Shown: positions 53,382-62,753, counted from the first letter of the stretch. The stretch is 64,000 nucleotides of DNA from Adhaeribacter terrigena (GCF_016623615.1 NZ_JAEHFX010000003.1:62001-126000); one strand, 5' to 3'. Notes: generated by a model not told the origin, from the letters alone. Numbers and translations: made by a program.

Positions 53382-54029
53382 TTAATCTACCAGATCTTTC
53401 GTTTTTTTTGCCATATCCAGGTGCATTCTTAAAGCAGGTAGCGTTTTGGCAGCAAATGCCTTCAGATCCGGGTCGGTTTCTTTCTTAGAGGCATTTTCGA
53501 AAACGATAATTGCCTGCTGGTGGGCTTTTACCTGCTCTTCCATGTACCGCTCATCAAACTTCCGGCTATCTGTGGTATTGGCAAGGCTTTCCAGAACACT
53601 CTGGTGCATAGGAATGGGGCTGGTGGGCAGAGTAATATTTTTGCGGGAAGCCAGGCTTTTTAACTCGCTGCTCGTTTTATTGTGCTCGTCTATCATGTGC
53701 TGGGCATAACTCTTCACTTCGGCGTTGGAGGCGCGTTGCTGCGCCAATTCGCTGCTCAGGGTTTCAAACATATCGGAGCTTGCAGCCATAACCGGAAAGC
53801 GGGTAGTGTCCAGGGTGATGGTGGTAGCAGTGGCCTCAGCACCACCGGTGTTGCGGTTCATTTCGTTACCAACCCCTACCTCGCCGGCCCGCGTGGCCGA
53901 TTCCGGGTCATTGGTGGTTACGGTTTCGGCCGTGGAAGCAGTAGTGGTTTCTGTAGCAGTATTACTACACGCGCCTAAACCCCAAACCAGGGCACCAGCA
54001 GCAAAAATAGAAAGTAGGCTTTTTTTCAT
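53382..54029 (-). CDS. DUF4142 lipoprotein
   Basis: A 215-residue lipoprotein: signal peptide SLLSIFAAGALVWGLGACSN with the Cys at residue 21, then a Thr/Ala-rich linker to about 75. The DUF4142 ferritin-like four-helix domain follows: DMFETLSSELAQQRASNAEV, KSYAQHMIDEHNKTSSELKS and MEEQVKAHQQAIIVFENASK. Such proteins are abundant in soil and plant-associated bacteria with unknown function. The next gene is a paralogue, and a remnant of a third copy lies at 55618. Confidence 0.88.
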   Translation of the reverse strand: MKKSLLSIFAAGALVWGLGACSNTATETTTASTAETVTTNDPESATRAGEVGVGNEMNRNTGGAEATATTITLDTTRFPVMAASSDMFETLSSELAQQRASNAEVKSYAQHMIDEHNKTSSELKSLASRKNITLPTSPIPMHQSVLESLANTTDSRKFDERYMEEQVKAHQQAIIVFENASKKETDPDLKAFAAKTLPALRMHLDMAKKTKDLVD

Positions 54030-54212
54030 AATTTTTGTGGGTTAAGATTTATTTCCCGACTTACGACTACAGCGTGTTGAAGGTTTGTGTTCAGCCCAAT
54101 ATCAACTTGATTTAATGCAAAAAAAAACATCAGCCCCCTTCCGGAAACCAGTGATCTTCCTATTGATATTTCTAATTTTAATTATTAATTTTTAATTTAA
54201 ACGAAGCTCCGC

Positions 54213-54806
54213 TTAGTCCAAGGCATCCTTCGCTTTCTTCGCCAGCACCAGGTGGTCGCGGAGTTTGGGCAACCCCTGGCGGGCAAAAGCCAGCAGGTCT
54301 TCGTTTATTTCGCCGGTAAGCGCGTTTTCGTACAGGGTAATGGCTTCTTCGTGGGCTTTTATCTGGGCATCCAGGTAACGCTTATCGAATTTTTCGCCGA
54401 TGTTCACTTCGTTCATGGGTTCCATCAGGCGCTGGTGCTCGGGGAGCAGGGTAGCGGGCAGGTCACGTTCCATTTTAGTGGCCAGGGTCTTTAAGGTTTC
54501 GGCTTTTTCGCGGTGCTCGTCGCGCATAAGTTTGGCAAATACCCGCGCGGCCGGGTGCAGGGCGCGCGCCCCGGCCAGCTCGCTGCTGCGGAGCTCGAAC
54601 TGGTTAAAGCTGGCGGCAAGTGCCACGAAACTGTTGGCCTCTTTGGCGGGAGAAGTAGCAGAAGCATTGGTGCCCGAAGTAGCAGGAGTGGAGGTGTTTA
54701 CCGGTTCGGTAGTGGTGGTGCTGGTATCGGTGTTGGTAGAACGGCAGGCGCCTAAACTATAAACCAGCGCGGCAGCGGCTATAAAGGGCAAAAGGGATTT
54801 TTTCAT
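54213..54806 (-). CDS. DUF4142 lipoprotein, paralogue
   Basis: A 197-residue paralogue of the protein at 53382: signal peptide ending YSLGACRST, Ser/Thr linker, then the ferritin-like domain (NQFELRSSELAGARALHPAA; RVFAKLMRDEHREKAETLKT; DAQIKAHEEAITLYENALTG). The signal-peptide and upstream bases are closely matched by 55618-55724, so this gene was duplicated in part. Confidence 0.87.
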   Translation of the reverse strand: MKKSLLPFIAAAALVYSLGACRSTNTDTSTTTTEPVNTSTPATSGTNASATSPAKEANSFVALAASFNQFELRSSELAGARALHPAARVFAKLMRDEHREKAETLKTLATKMERDLPATLLPEHQRLMEPMNEVNIGEKFDKRYLDAQIKAHEEAITLYENALTGEINEDLLAFARQGLPKLRDHLVLAKKAKDALD

Positions 54807-55169
54807 TCTTTTAGGTAACGTTAAACTACCGACCTTACGGCTTTGCCGCTTGCGTAGTTACCGAAAGCCCGTTTCAGGTGATTGCTCGATCCGGATCTAA
54901 CCTGCGGCGAATCTATTGTCCCGCGATTAATGAAATGCATTGGTACGGGAATTAATAAATTCCCGGCAGCCAACTTTCGGATAGATACAGCCGAAAGTGC
55001 AGAGCTTAGCTTCTTACCATATACCTACTCTAAAGGCACTACGAAGAAAAGGCGTGTTCACTATAAAGGAAAGGCGTGTTCACCCTGAAACCAAAAGCAA
55101 TTTACCCCCGTTACCCTAAAGTTGTAACAATGCCCGCAAAGCAAATTTAAACCTGATAAGCCTACCGTT
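54807..55169. other. Intergenic region with a short direct repeat
   Basis: No gene seen. AAAGGCGTGTTCAC occurs twice (55048-55061, 55070-55083). A degenerate copy of the 31-nt motif seems to end at 55172. The left end must contain the promoter of the DUF4142 gene. Confidence 0.55.
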
Positions 55170-55481
55170 ATGCCCATTGTAACCCAAAACTTCCTGCTCC
55201 AAAATTTATCCGGTAAACTGGGGAACATCGTGGTGCGGGAGCTGAATGGAAAAACCATCATCCAGGCCGCGCCGGTAAGAAAAGCGCCGCCTACTCCCGG
55301 AGAACTGGCCAACCGCCAAACGTTTAAGCAGGCCGTTGCCTATGCCAAAGAAGCCCGCCAGAACCCGGAACTATGGGGAATTTACCTGGCAGAAGCCAAA
55401 CGCCGCGGCGGTACCAGCAATGCCTACGCGGTGGCTATTTCCGATTTCCGCAATAATTTCCGGTTGGTTAAAGCCCAGTAG
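55170..55481 (+). CDS. hypothetical protein
   Basis: A 103-residue basic soluble protein, MPIVTQNFLLQNLSGKLGNI, with RKAPPTPGELANRQTFKQAV and the C-terminal NAYAVAISDFRNNF. The pattern 'SGKLGN...R.....' followed by Pro-rich and 'AY..A..DF' resembles small Bacteroidota proteins such as DUF6266, but I am not certain. It lies left of the AT-rich block. Confidence 0.65.
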   Translation: MPIVTQNFLLQNLSGKLGNIVVRELNGKTIIQAAPVRKAPPTPGELANRQTFKQAVAYAKEARQNPELWGIYLAEAKRRGGTSNAYAVAISDFRNNFRLVKAQ

Positions 55482-55617
55482 CCGGAAGGTTAAAAGGGTA
55501 GAAGCCAGATTCAAAAAAAGGATAAGCTGCCATTTGTACTACTACTGGCGCACCGGAAAGCAGATCAGATTACAGCCGCAACCTGCTTGGTTTACTTGGT
55601 CTAGTAGCGGGGAGCAG

Positions 55618-55724
55618 GGTAGAACTGCAGGCGCCTAAACTACAAACCAGCGCGCCGGCGGCTAAAAAGGGCAAAAGAGATTTTTTCATGCTTTTTGGGT
55701 AACGTTTAACCACCGCCCTTACGG
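55618..55724 (-). pseudogene. 5' remnant of a DUF4142 lipoprotein gene
   Basis: This stretch is a close copy of 54734-54840, which covers the signal peptide and upstream region of the intact paralogue. On the minus strand, ATG at 55689 reads MKKSLLPFLAAGALVCSLGA followed by CSS, a complete lipoprotein signal, and then similarity ends. The DUF4142 domain is missing. Its upstream side is 80 nt from the AT-rich SIR2 gene, so the truncation may mark a recombination point of that insertion. Confidence 0.8.
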
Positions 55725-55807
55725 TTTAGTAGATAAGGTTGTTATCCGAAAGAAAGTTTTGGTTTACTTTTAAGCGGTCAATTTTTTTCTAATTAAATTT
55801 ATCCTAA

Positions 55808-58573
55808 TTAAAAAATTGATAAACTTTCACTCTTTTGATGCCTTTCAATAAGTGCTTTTATAACTTTAGAATAAACTTTTAGCTCTGAGATGTCTTTATT
55901 TTTAATTAAATAATCAATTTGACTATCAAGGGCATATAATGCAGAAGAAAAGGAAATAGTTTTTCCAAATTGGTCAAGATATTCATCAATTAAAACTAAG
56001 ATATTTTTATCAAAACCTTTAAAATCGTAAATTATTAATGAAAGTTCAAAAGAAATTCTTTTATGCAATTGGTTTTCTTCAGTAGTATCAACTTTCAATA
56101 AAAAAGATTTTATAAGATCTTTTATCTTTCCATTTGAAATATTAAAAATACTTATTAACAATTTTTGACAAACATCAATAATATCAGAAATTGGATATTC
56201 TTTTATCTCATTTAATAATTTATTTATAATTCGATCATTTGTAAATAAGGCTTTCCTTTCCTTTGCATAACCATAAATATTATATATTTCATTATTGGTA
56301 ATAGCATGAAATTCTTGAAAGTTTATTTTGTTGTTCAATAATTTTGAAATAAGATTTTCAATAAGTATTAATAGTATCTGCTCATTAATATTAGTTTTGA
56401 ATAAGTTATATTGCAGCCCAAAAAATAGATTTATTGCTTGAAAAATACCTAATGTATTATTTCCATTCGAAATAATTTTATTAATTTTAGTTAAAACATT
56501 TGAAATTTCTTCCTCTTCAAGTGGAGTAAGAGAAAGTAAAAAAATCAAATTTTTGAAATAATTTTCAAACTTATTGAAAGTTATTTCAGATTTAATAAAT
56601 TGCTCAACTATATTTTCAAAAACAATATCGATTAACCAATCTTTTGATTCATCAGAAAGCATAAAGTGACCTTTTCTTTCAGAATCATTATGGTAGAATT
56701 CCTCTAACAATACTTTTAGACCTTTATAATCTATGTATTTAATACAAGAATAAATTTCAAGTTTATTTAAAGAAACTGTTTCTTTCTGAATTTGTCTGAG
56801 AATGGAAATTTTTATGAAGTAACTATTAATCTTTCTAAACTCTTGATAATTTTCTATCATGATTTTGTTTCTCAATACGAAAAACACAAAATTCTCATGG
56901 TTTGAAGTAAATTCATTATAGTTTGAATTTAATACTAACCCACCTGATTTTATTGTTTTGCCTGAGTCCTCAGTTTTTCTTAATTCTTCAGAAATTTTAA
57001 AAGCATATTGATATATAAAAGACTTATCAATAAAATTATATATTGGTTCTAAAATTAAACGTAAGTCTTTAGGTAAATTGTAATATCTTTCTTTAAGATT
57101 ATACTCTTCAGTAAATAAATACCGATTATTATCTAAAGAGAAATTAAACTTTAAACGTCTTAGTAAAGTATTCCTATTAAACATCGCTATAAACAATAAT
57201 GTATAATTTCTATGTTTTAAGCATAGCAAAATTATTTCTTCCATTAAACCAAAAGCCTCTTCATTTTTCTCTAATTGATAAAATTTAAATGCAAGCTCTA
57301 ATAGCTCTCTAATTTCATTTTTATTTTTTGTTAAATCTTTAAAATCAAAATTAAAATATATTAATTCAGATTCGGGATTAGCAATTTCCAAATAATCTGA
57401 AAATTTGATAAATGATTGTTCATAAGGTGCTTCTTCACTTTCAGAAATAATAATGCCTTTAATATTTGCCCTCCCAAGTATTTCAAATATTTTTAAGATA
57501 TTAAGACTAGGTTTTTCTCCCTCATCAATATCAACTAATATTTGCACGAATTTTTGGTAAATGGCTCTAATATTCGCATTAGAATCACCGGTAGATGAAT
57601 GTTTATGAAATTCAAGAATGGGCTTTTTGTCATCATCATAGACAAAACTGCAATTTGTTAAAACCTTTTGAATCTGATCTATTAAAATTCCTTCTAAATC
57701 TTTGAGTACATTTAATTTATCTAAAATGAAATCAACTGTATCTTCTTTAGAATTAATGATAAATGCCTTATCATAATTTTTAATTTTATTTAAAAAAGTA
57801 TAAGTCTTGTTTGAATAGTCATCAAAGTCTGAAATTAGTTTATCGTTGTCGTTTAGTACCAAAGTAGTTATTCCATGGTTAGCTAAATATTTACTTTGGG
57901 TAGGATTTTGAAAAAATGTTGCCAGATACATTGGCGGTCTTACTTTTGAATTATTTTGGATCCATTTTAAAATATGTTTTAGATTTATATCATTGTAAGA
58001 ATAACCAAGAAATAAAACTGTATGAGTAGATAAAATACTTTTAACATAATTTTCAATTAGTGGAAAATTATATTTATAGTTAATATAATCGTCCTCTTTG
58101 AAAACAATATTATGGTTTCTAAAATCACCATGAATCTTTAACAATTTATTCTGTAATGAGGATTTAACAAGATCAACATCAGAGCAAATTACATCAAATA
58201 TAAATGCATTCTCTTCAATGGTTTTTTCTAATATTGTATCCCAATTGGTAGTTATAATAACATGTGGGTTTACCTCGAAAATCAATTTATGTATTTCTGA
58301 GGGCTTAATATAATCAGGAAAATAGGTCTTTAGCTTTTTATAATATGTATATTCATCAAATGCTAAATAATACAATTGGGCTATTTTAAGATAATCTGTT
58401 TCATCGTTAAGGGATAATTCTTTTTTTAAATCAACAATTAAATCATTCCAACTGGGAAGTTTAAAAAATTTAGTTTCAGAACTTTTCGAAATCCCTGCCC
58501 CAATGAATATAGCAAGGCTATTGTCATTATTAGCTTTAATAATATTTTTTATATATGTTGAATCAAAATTCAT
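55808..58573 (-). CDS. SIR2-domain protein, candidate anti-phage NADase
   Basis: A 921-residue protein. The SIR2-like domain (about 1-240) has the NAD-binding motif IFIGAGIS (residues 22-29), TTNWD (108-112), the catalytic-His motif KIHGD (His 148) and FLGYSYNDIN (188-197), the pattern of SIR2_2 domains in defence NADases such as DSR and SIR2-associated Argonaute systems. The remaining 680 residues are helical with no recognised domain and would be the sensor. Base composition is far more AT-rich than on either side. No partner gene accompanies it, so it looks like a single-gene abortive-infection module acquired by transfer. Other roles are possible. Confidence 0.82.
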   Translation of the reverse strand: MNFDSTYIKNIIKANNDNSLAIFIGAGISKSSETKFFKLPSWNDLIVDLKKELSLNDETDYLKIAQLYYLAFDEYTYYKKLKTYFPDYIKPSEIHKLIFEVNPHVIITTNWDTILEKTIEENAFIFDVICSDVDLVKSSLQNKLLKIHGDFRNHNIVFKEDDYINYKYNFPLIENYVKSILSTHTVLFLGYSYNDINLKHILKWIQNNSKVRPPMYLATFFQNPTQSKYLANHGITTLVLNDNDKLISDFDDYSNKTYTFLNKIKNYDKAFIINSKEDTVDFILDKLNVLKDLEGILIDQIQKVLTNCSFVYDDDKKPILEFHKHSSTGDSNANIRAIYQKFVQILVDIDEGEKPSLNILKIFEILGRANIKGIIISESEEAPYEQSFIKFSDYLEIANPESELIYFNFDFKDLTKNKNEIRELLELAFKFYQLEKNEEAFGLMEEIILLCLKHRNYTLLFIAMFNRNTLLRRLKFNFSLDNNRYLFTEEYNLKERYYNLPKDLRLILEPIYNFIDKSFIYQYAFKISEELRKTEDSGKTIKSGGLVLNSNYNEFTSNHENFVFFVLRNKIMIENYQEFRKINSYFIKISILRQIQKETVSLNKLEIYSCIKYIDYKGLKVLLEEFYHNDSERKGHFMLSDESKDWLIDIVFENIVEQFIKSEITFNKFENYFKNLIFLLSLTPLEEEEISNVLTKINKIISNGNNTLGIFQAINLFFGLQYNLFKTNINEQILLILIENLISKLLNNKINFQEFHAITNNEIYNIYGYAKERKALFTNDRIINKLLNEIKEYPISDIIDVCQKLLISIFNISNGKIKDLIKSFLLKVDTTEENQLHKRISFELSLIIYDFKGFDKNILVLIDEYLDQFGKTISFSSALYALDSQIDYLIKNKDISELKVYSKVIKALIERHQKSESLSIF

Positions 58574-58677
58574 AAACTAAATTTCTTAATTTTTCCCTAA
58601 GTTATCAGCCTCAAAAAACATAGCATAAATATATGAAATATATTTGTTCTTCTATATTAAATTAAATTTTTATCCCT

Positions 58678-61119
58678 TTGCCTTTCAACCCCTTCCAAAT
58701 AGACCTTCCCGTTACGGAGATCATCCCGACGGTCCGCGAACACCTGGCTACCCGCAACACGCTGATCGTGCACGCGCCGCCCGGGGCCGGTAAAAGCACC
58801 CTGCTGCCGCTGGCTTTGCTGGAAGAGCCGTGGCTGGCCGGGCAGAAGATCATCATGCTGGAGCCCCGCCGCCTGGCCGCCCGCACCATTGCCGAGCGCA
58901 TGGCCCAGCTTTTAGGCGAAACCGTGGGGCAGACAGTGGGCTACCGCATCCGCTTCGAGAACCGCATCTCCGAAAACACCCGCATAGAAGTGGTAACCGA
59001 GGGCATTCTCACCCGCATGATCCATTCCGACCGGGGGCTTACCGGCACGGCCCTCGTCATTTTCGATGAATTCCACGAACGCAGCATCCACGCCGACGTA
59101 GCTATGGCTCTGGCCCGGGAAGCCCAGCAAACCCTGCGCCCCGACCTGCGCCTGATGGTAATGTCGGCCACCCTGGATATGCCGTTGCTCACGCAGCTGC
59201 TCAACGCTCCGGTGGCGCAAAGCCTGGGCCGCCAGTACCCCATCGAAATCCTTTACGCCGGCGAAACCGACGAAACGCTGCTGCCCGAGCTCACCGCCCG
59301 CACCGTTATGCAGGCCCTCCGTGAAAAGCAGGGCGACGTGCTGGTGTTCCTGCCCGGCGAAGGCGATATCCGGAAAGTGGAAGCCATTCTCCGGAAACAG
59401 CTCCGCGACGTGGCCCTGCACCCGCTCTTCGGGATGCTGCCCGCCGGCAAGCAATACGCCGCCCTCATGCCCGATAGGCAGGGGAAACGCAAGGTGGTGC
59501 TGGCCACGAGCATTGCCGAAACCAGCCTTACCATAGAAGGCATTACCGTGGTGGTAGATTCCGGCTACGGCAAAACGTCGCGCTTCGACCCAAAATCCGG
59601 CCTTACCCGCCTCGAGACCGTGCGCGTTTCCAAAGACTCCGCCGACCAGCGCGCGGGCAGGGCCGGCCGGCTTGGTCCGGGCACCGCCTACCGCCTCTGG
59701 ACCAAAGCCGCCCACGAACGCCTGCAGCCGCACCGCACCCCCGAGATCCTGGAAGCCGACCTGGCCTCTTTGGTTTTGGATATGGCGCAATGGGGCATCC
59801 TGGATATTTCGCAGCTAACCTGGCTCACGCCGCCGCCCAAGGCCGCCCTCCTGCAGGCCACCGACATGCTGCACCAGCTGCAGGCCCTGGAAAACGGCCG
59901 CATAACCGAGCACGGCAAAAAGATGCACGCCCTGCCCACGCACCCGCGCCTGGCACATATGCTCTTAATGGCGCAGGAAAACAACCAATTGCCTCTGGCC
60001 GCCGATATTGCCGCCCTGCTGGAAGAACGCGACCCGCTGGAACGGAATTCGGGCATCGACCTGAACCTGCGCATCGAAGCCCTGCGCCGCTACCGCAAAG
60101 AGCACGTAGGCGGCAAACGCCTGCAAAAGATCGAAAAGATCGCTGCTTCGTACCGCCGGATGTTCAGCATTGAGCCCGAAAACAGTATCCCGGACCCGTA
60201 CGAAACCGGCGTGCTACTGGCGCACTGTTACCCCGAACGCATTGCTTTTGCGCGCCCCGGCAACAACGCCCAGTTCCAGCTTGCCAACGGCAAATACGCT
60301 TCCGCCGGTCACCGCGACGAACTGGCGCACGAGCCCTGGCTGGCCATTGCGCACCTCAACGCCCGCGAAGGCGTGGGGCAGATCTTTCTGGCTTCTCCGC
60401 TTAACCCCCGCGACCTGGCGCCTTTGGTAAAACAACAAGACGTCATCACCTGGGACACCACCGACGGCGAACTCACCGCCTCCCGCGACATGCGCATCGG
60501 CTCCATTGTTTTACAAAGCAAACCACTACCCGAACCGGACGAAAAGCATTTAATTCCCGCCATTTCCGAAGCCCTGAAAAGGGAAGGGGAAACGCTATTG
60601 AACTGGACCTACAACGTGCAGCAGTTCCAGAACCGCGTACTAAGCCTGCGCAAATGGCGCCCCACCGAAGGCTGGCCCGATCTTTCCACGCCAACCTTAC
60701 TGATGACCAATTATGAATGGCTCCGGCCTTATTTGGTTGAGGTGGAAGTTCCGGAAGACCTGCTGGAAATAGACCTGCTGCCGATTTTGGGGAAATTCTT
60801 AACACCTGAACAGTTGGCTGCTTTGGATAAACTGGCTCCGGCTACCATTGCGTTACCGGATGGCTACGAAGTGGAATTGCTATATATGAAGAACGGCAAA
60901 CAACCGGTTTTAGAAGTGCGCCTGCAGGATATCTTTGGCTGGGAAGAAAACCCCACCGTAGATGGCGGCGAAATGCACGTGCTGCTGAATCTGCTTACGC
61001 CTGATCTGAAGCCTTTGGCAACGGTCGCGGATCTGGGTAGTTTTTGGGCGGAGAAGTATAGCGTTTTGAGAAGGGAGTTGGTGGCGAAGTTTCCGGGGGT
61101 GAAGTGGAAAGTTGTCTGA
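58678..61119 (+). CDS. hrpB: ATP-dependent helicase HrpB
   Basis: An 813-residue DExH helicase: Walker A HAPPGAGKSTLLP, DEFHERSIHAD, VMSATLD, ATSIAETSLTIEGI and QRAGRAGRLGPGTAYRLW, with the HrpB C-terminal domain after about 560. The first in-frame start after a stop is TTG 58678; translation of the AT-rich bases before it makes no sense. The gene abuts the AT-rich SIR2 block, so its original start or promoter may have been replaced. A good minus-oriented motif copy lies in the coding sequence near the end (61037-61067, codons for FWAEKYSVL). Confidence 0.93.
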   Translation: MPFNPFQIDLPVTEIIPTVREHLATRNTLIVHAPPGAGKSTLLPLALLEEPWLAGQKIIMLEPRRLAARTIAERMAQLLGETVGQTVGYRIRFENRISENTRIEVVTEGILTRMIHSDRGLTGTALVIFDEFHERSIHADVAMALAREAQQTLRPDLRLMVMSATLDMPLLTQLLNAPVAQSLGRQYPIEILYAGETDETLLPELTARTVMQALREKQGDVLVFLPGEGDIRKVEAILRKQLRDVALHPLFGMLPAGKQYAALMPDRQGKRKVVLATSIAETSLTIEGITVVVDSGYGKTSRFDPKSGLTRLETVRVSKDSADQRAGRAGRLGPGTAYRLWTKAAHERLQPHRTPEILEADLASLVLDMAQWGILDISQLTWLTPPPKAALLQATDMLHQLQALENGRITEHGKKMHALPTHPRLAHMLLMAQENNQLPLAADIAALLEERDPLERNSGIDLNLRIEALRRYRKEHVGGKRLQKIEKIAASYRRMFSIEPENSIPDPYETGVLLAHCYPERIAFARPGNNAQFQLANGKYASAGHRDELAHEPWLAIAHLNAREGVGQIFLASPLNPRDLAPLVKQQDVITWDTTDGELTASRDMRIGSIVLQSKPLPEPDEKHLIPAISEALKREGETLLNWTYNVQQFQNRVLSLRKWRPTEGWPDLSTPTLLMTNYEWLRPYLVEVEVPEDLLEIDLLPILGKFLTPEQLAALDKLAPATIALPDGYEVELLYMKNGKQPVLEVRLQDIFGWEENPTVDGGEMHVLLNLLTPDLKPLATVADLGSFWAEKYSVLRRELVAKFPGVKWKVV

Positions 61120-61177
61120 ATTTGGATTCGTCAGATCAGGAGATTATTGGATTTAAGGATTCAGATTTAAATTATCT

Positions 61178-61322
61178 GGTCATCCCGAGCGCAGCCGAGG
61201 GAACTAACGCGTACCGAACCCGCACGAAAGCTAATCTCAAACCTGACTGATAGGAATTTATTGCTGCGCGCAAATTCCATAGAAGTACGCGTTAGTTTCT
61301 TCGGCAAGCTCAGAATGACCGG
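61178..61322. repeat. Palindromic repeat, left copy flanking the GIY-YIG gene
   Basis: About 145 bp, starting GGTCATCCCGAGCGCAGCCG and ending AAGCTCAGAATGACC. It has inner inverted repeats (ACTAACGCGTAC / GTACGCGTTAGT), so it can fold on itself. It is the reverse complement of 61836-61978 with, by eye, a single difference. Confidence 0.93.
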
Positions 61323-61403
61323 ATTTTATTAGGATTTAGGAAGCTAATTACTTGAATTACTTTATCCGTCTTCGGATCATTTAATCCGCCTAATACTGAA
61401 ATT

Positions 61404-61718
61404 TCAATTTATGACCTTTTCTTCAGCTATATAATTCAGGAATTTAAGCTCTGGATTTTTGCTTCTGATTAACGCTTCCTTTTTAGATCGGCTCCAGCCT
61501 TTAAGTTGCTTTTCTCTTTCGATGGCATGTACCGGGTTTGTAAACCTTTCAAAGTAAATTAGTTTGTAGCAGTAATACCGGCCAGCAAAGGTCTTTTTAT
61601 CATCACTATTCTGAAAATGTTGCTGAAGCCTTGTTGCAAGGTCGTTTGTAATGCCAATGTCTAGAACCGTCCGGTTAAAATTCGTAGTGATGTAAACGAA
61701 ATAATTGCTGTTGAACAT
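61404..61718 (-). CDS. GIY-YIG nuclease-family protein
   Basis: A 104-residue single-domain protein: YFVYITTN at residues 6-13 and VLDIGITNDLATRLQQH (the GIY-YIG-like pair and conserved Arg), then FERFTNPVHAIEREKQLKGW with the catalytic-type Glu. Small UvrC-like GIY-YIG proteins are common in Bacteroidota, role unclear. The flanking inverted repeats suggest a mobile unit. A degenerate copy of the 31-nt motif covers its start (61711-61741). Confidence 0.88.
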   Translation of the reverse strand: MFNSNYFVYITTNFNRTVLDIGITNDLATRLQQHFQNSDDKKTFAGRYYCYKLIYFERFTNPVHAIEREKQLKGWSRSKKEALIRSKNPELKFLNYIAEEKVIN

Positions 61719-61835
61719 GCTATCGTTTTTGGGGCTTTCAACTTTTGTTCCGGTTTAGAAGTTCCGGAGATTAATATTTTAGTTTCCACTGCCATTTCCC
61801 GGAGTTAATTTCAATCAGCGAAAACCAAAATATCC

Positions 61836-61978
61836 GGTCATTCTGAGCTTGTCGAAGAAACTAACGCGTACTTCTATGGAATTTGCGCGCAGCAATAAAT
61901 TCCTATCAGTCAGGTTTGAGATTAGCTTTCGTGCGGGTTCGGTACGCGTTAGTTCCCTCGGCTGCGCTCGGGATGACC
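61836..61978. repeat. Palindromic repeat, right copy flanking the GIY-YIG gene
   Basis: Starts GGTCATTCTGAGCTTGTCGA and ends GCGCTCGGGATGACC, opposite in orientation to the left copy. A diverged relative lies at 3491-3607. Confidence 0.93.
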
Positions 61979-62042
61979 AGATAAATTGTATTCAATCTTT
62001 CATTGCCGTCTGCTTTAGCTTGGTGGTATGCATGTCACAAAA

Positions 62043-62115
62043 TCTCCCCTTGTTTTAAGAGGAGGGCCGGGGTGGGGCAGCTCCCGCCTTAGCAAGGAGG
62101 GGCTGGGGGTGGTTG
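62043..62115. repeat. G-rich dispersed repeat
   Basis: TCTCCCCTTGTTTTAAGAGG, then GGGTGGGGC and, after a gap, AAGGAGGGGCTGGGGGTGG. This type of element is common in Bacteroidota genomes. A possible relative lies at 51985-52055. Confidence 0.55.
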
Positions 62116-62134
62116 GATTTCGGAGGTAGGAATT

Positions 62135-62611
62135 TTACTTCCAGGTCCCCAGCAGGCGGCGCAGCACGATCACTTCGCCCGTGTGGTAAGCCGTATGTTC
62201 CGCTACCAGCAAGGCTTCGCGCAGCAGGGTCTGGCCTTCGCCGTGAGGAAAGGGTTTGTACAGGTCGTTATCCGGGTCTTGTACCAGTTTGATCATGGTT
62301 TGCAGGCCGGTTTGAATTTCTGCGATGCTTTTATTCAGTGCTTGCTGATCGGCAGGGGCTTTTTCCTGGGGCCAGTAATCATCGGGCCAGGTCAGGTACT
62401 GGTAATCCGGGTTCTGGCAGAATTCCAGGATGTCGTTTACGGTGAGGCGCATGTGTTCCAGCAGTTGCCAGATGGTGTACGGTAATTTCGGAACGGTCTT
62501 GCCGGCTTCTTCGGCGGTGATATCCTTAAACAATTCGCCGACGGGCTGAAAGGCAAGGCCGCCTTCGAGCAGTTTGGTAAGCTGGTCGCGAAGTCTCTGA
62601 TCGTGGTTCAT
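62135..62611 (-). CDS. DinB-like four-helix protein
   Basis: A 158-residue protein with the DinB/DUF664-type pattern: WQLLEHMRLTVNDILEF has the first metal His and VAEHTAYHTGEVIVLRRLLG the second and third. Members are metal-dependent and include thiol transferases. The inner ATG 62611 (MNHDQRLRDQLTKLLEGGLA) is preferred to the frame opening at 62665. Confidence 0.87.
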   Translation of the reverse strand: MNHDQRLRDQLTKLLEGGLAFQPVGELFKDITAEEAGKTVPKLPYTIWQLLEHMRLTVNDILEFCQNPDYQYLTWPDDYWPQEKAPADQQALNKSIAEIQTGLQTMIKLVQDPDNDLYKPFPHGEGQTLLREALLVAEHTAYHTGEVIVLRRLLGTWK

Positions 62612-62753
62612 ATGCGGTTGTGGTTTTATGAGGGAAACTAATTTTACGCGCAGTAGTTTTAGCAACGGGAAAAGAAATGGGGGAGAAGGAAAACCGGCAA
62701 AACCAGGAAGCTGATAATTTGCTACATTGCTTAACTACGAAGAGCCCTGAAAG

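Noticed and set aside
61849-62058. Plus frame over the right-hand repeat near the GIY-YIG gene
   Set aside because: It lies almost entirely in the repeat element and has no protein-like character.
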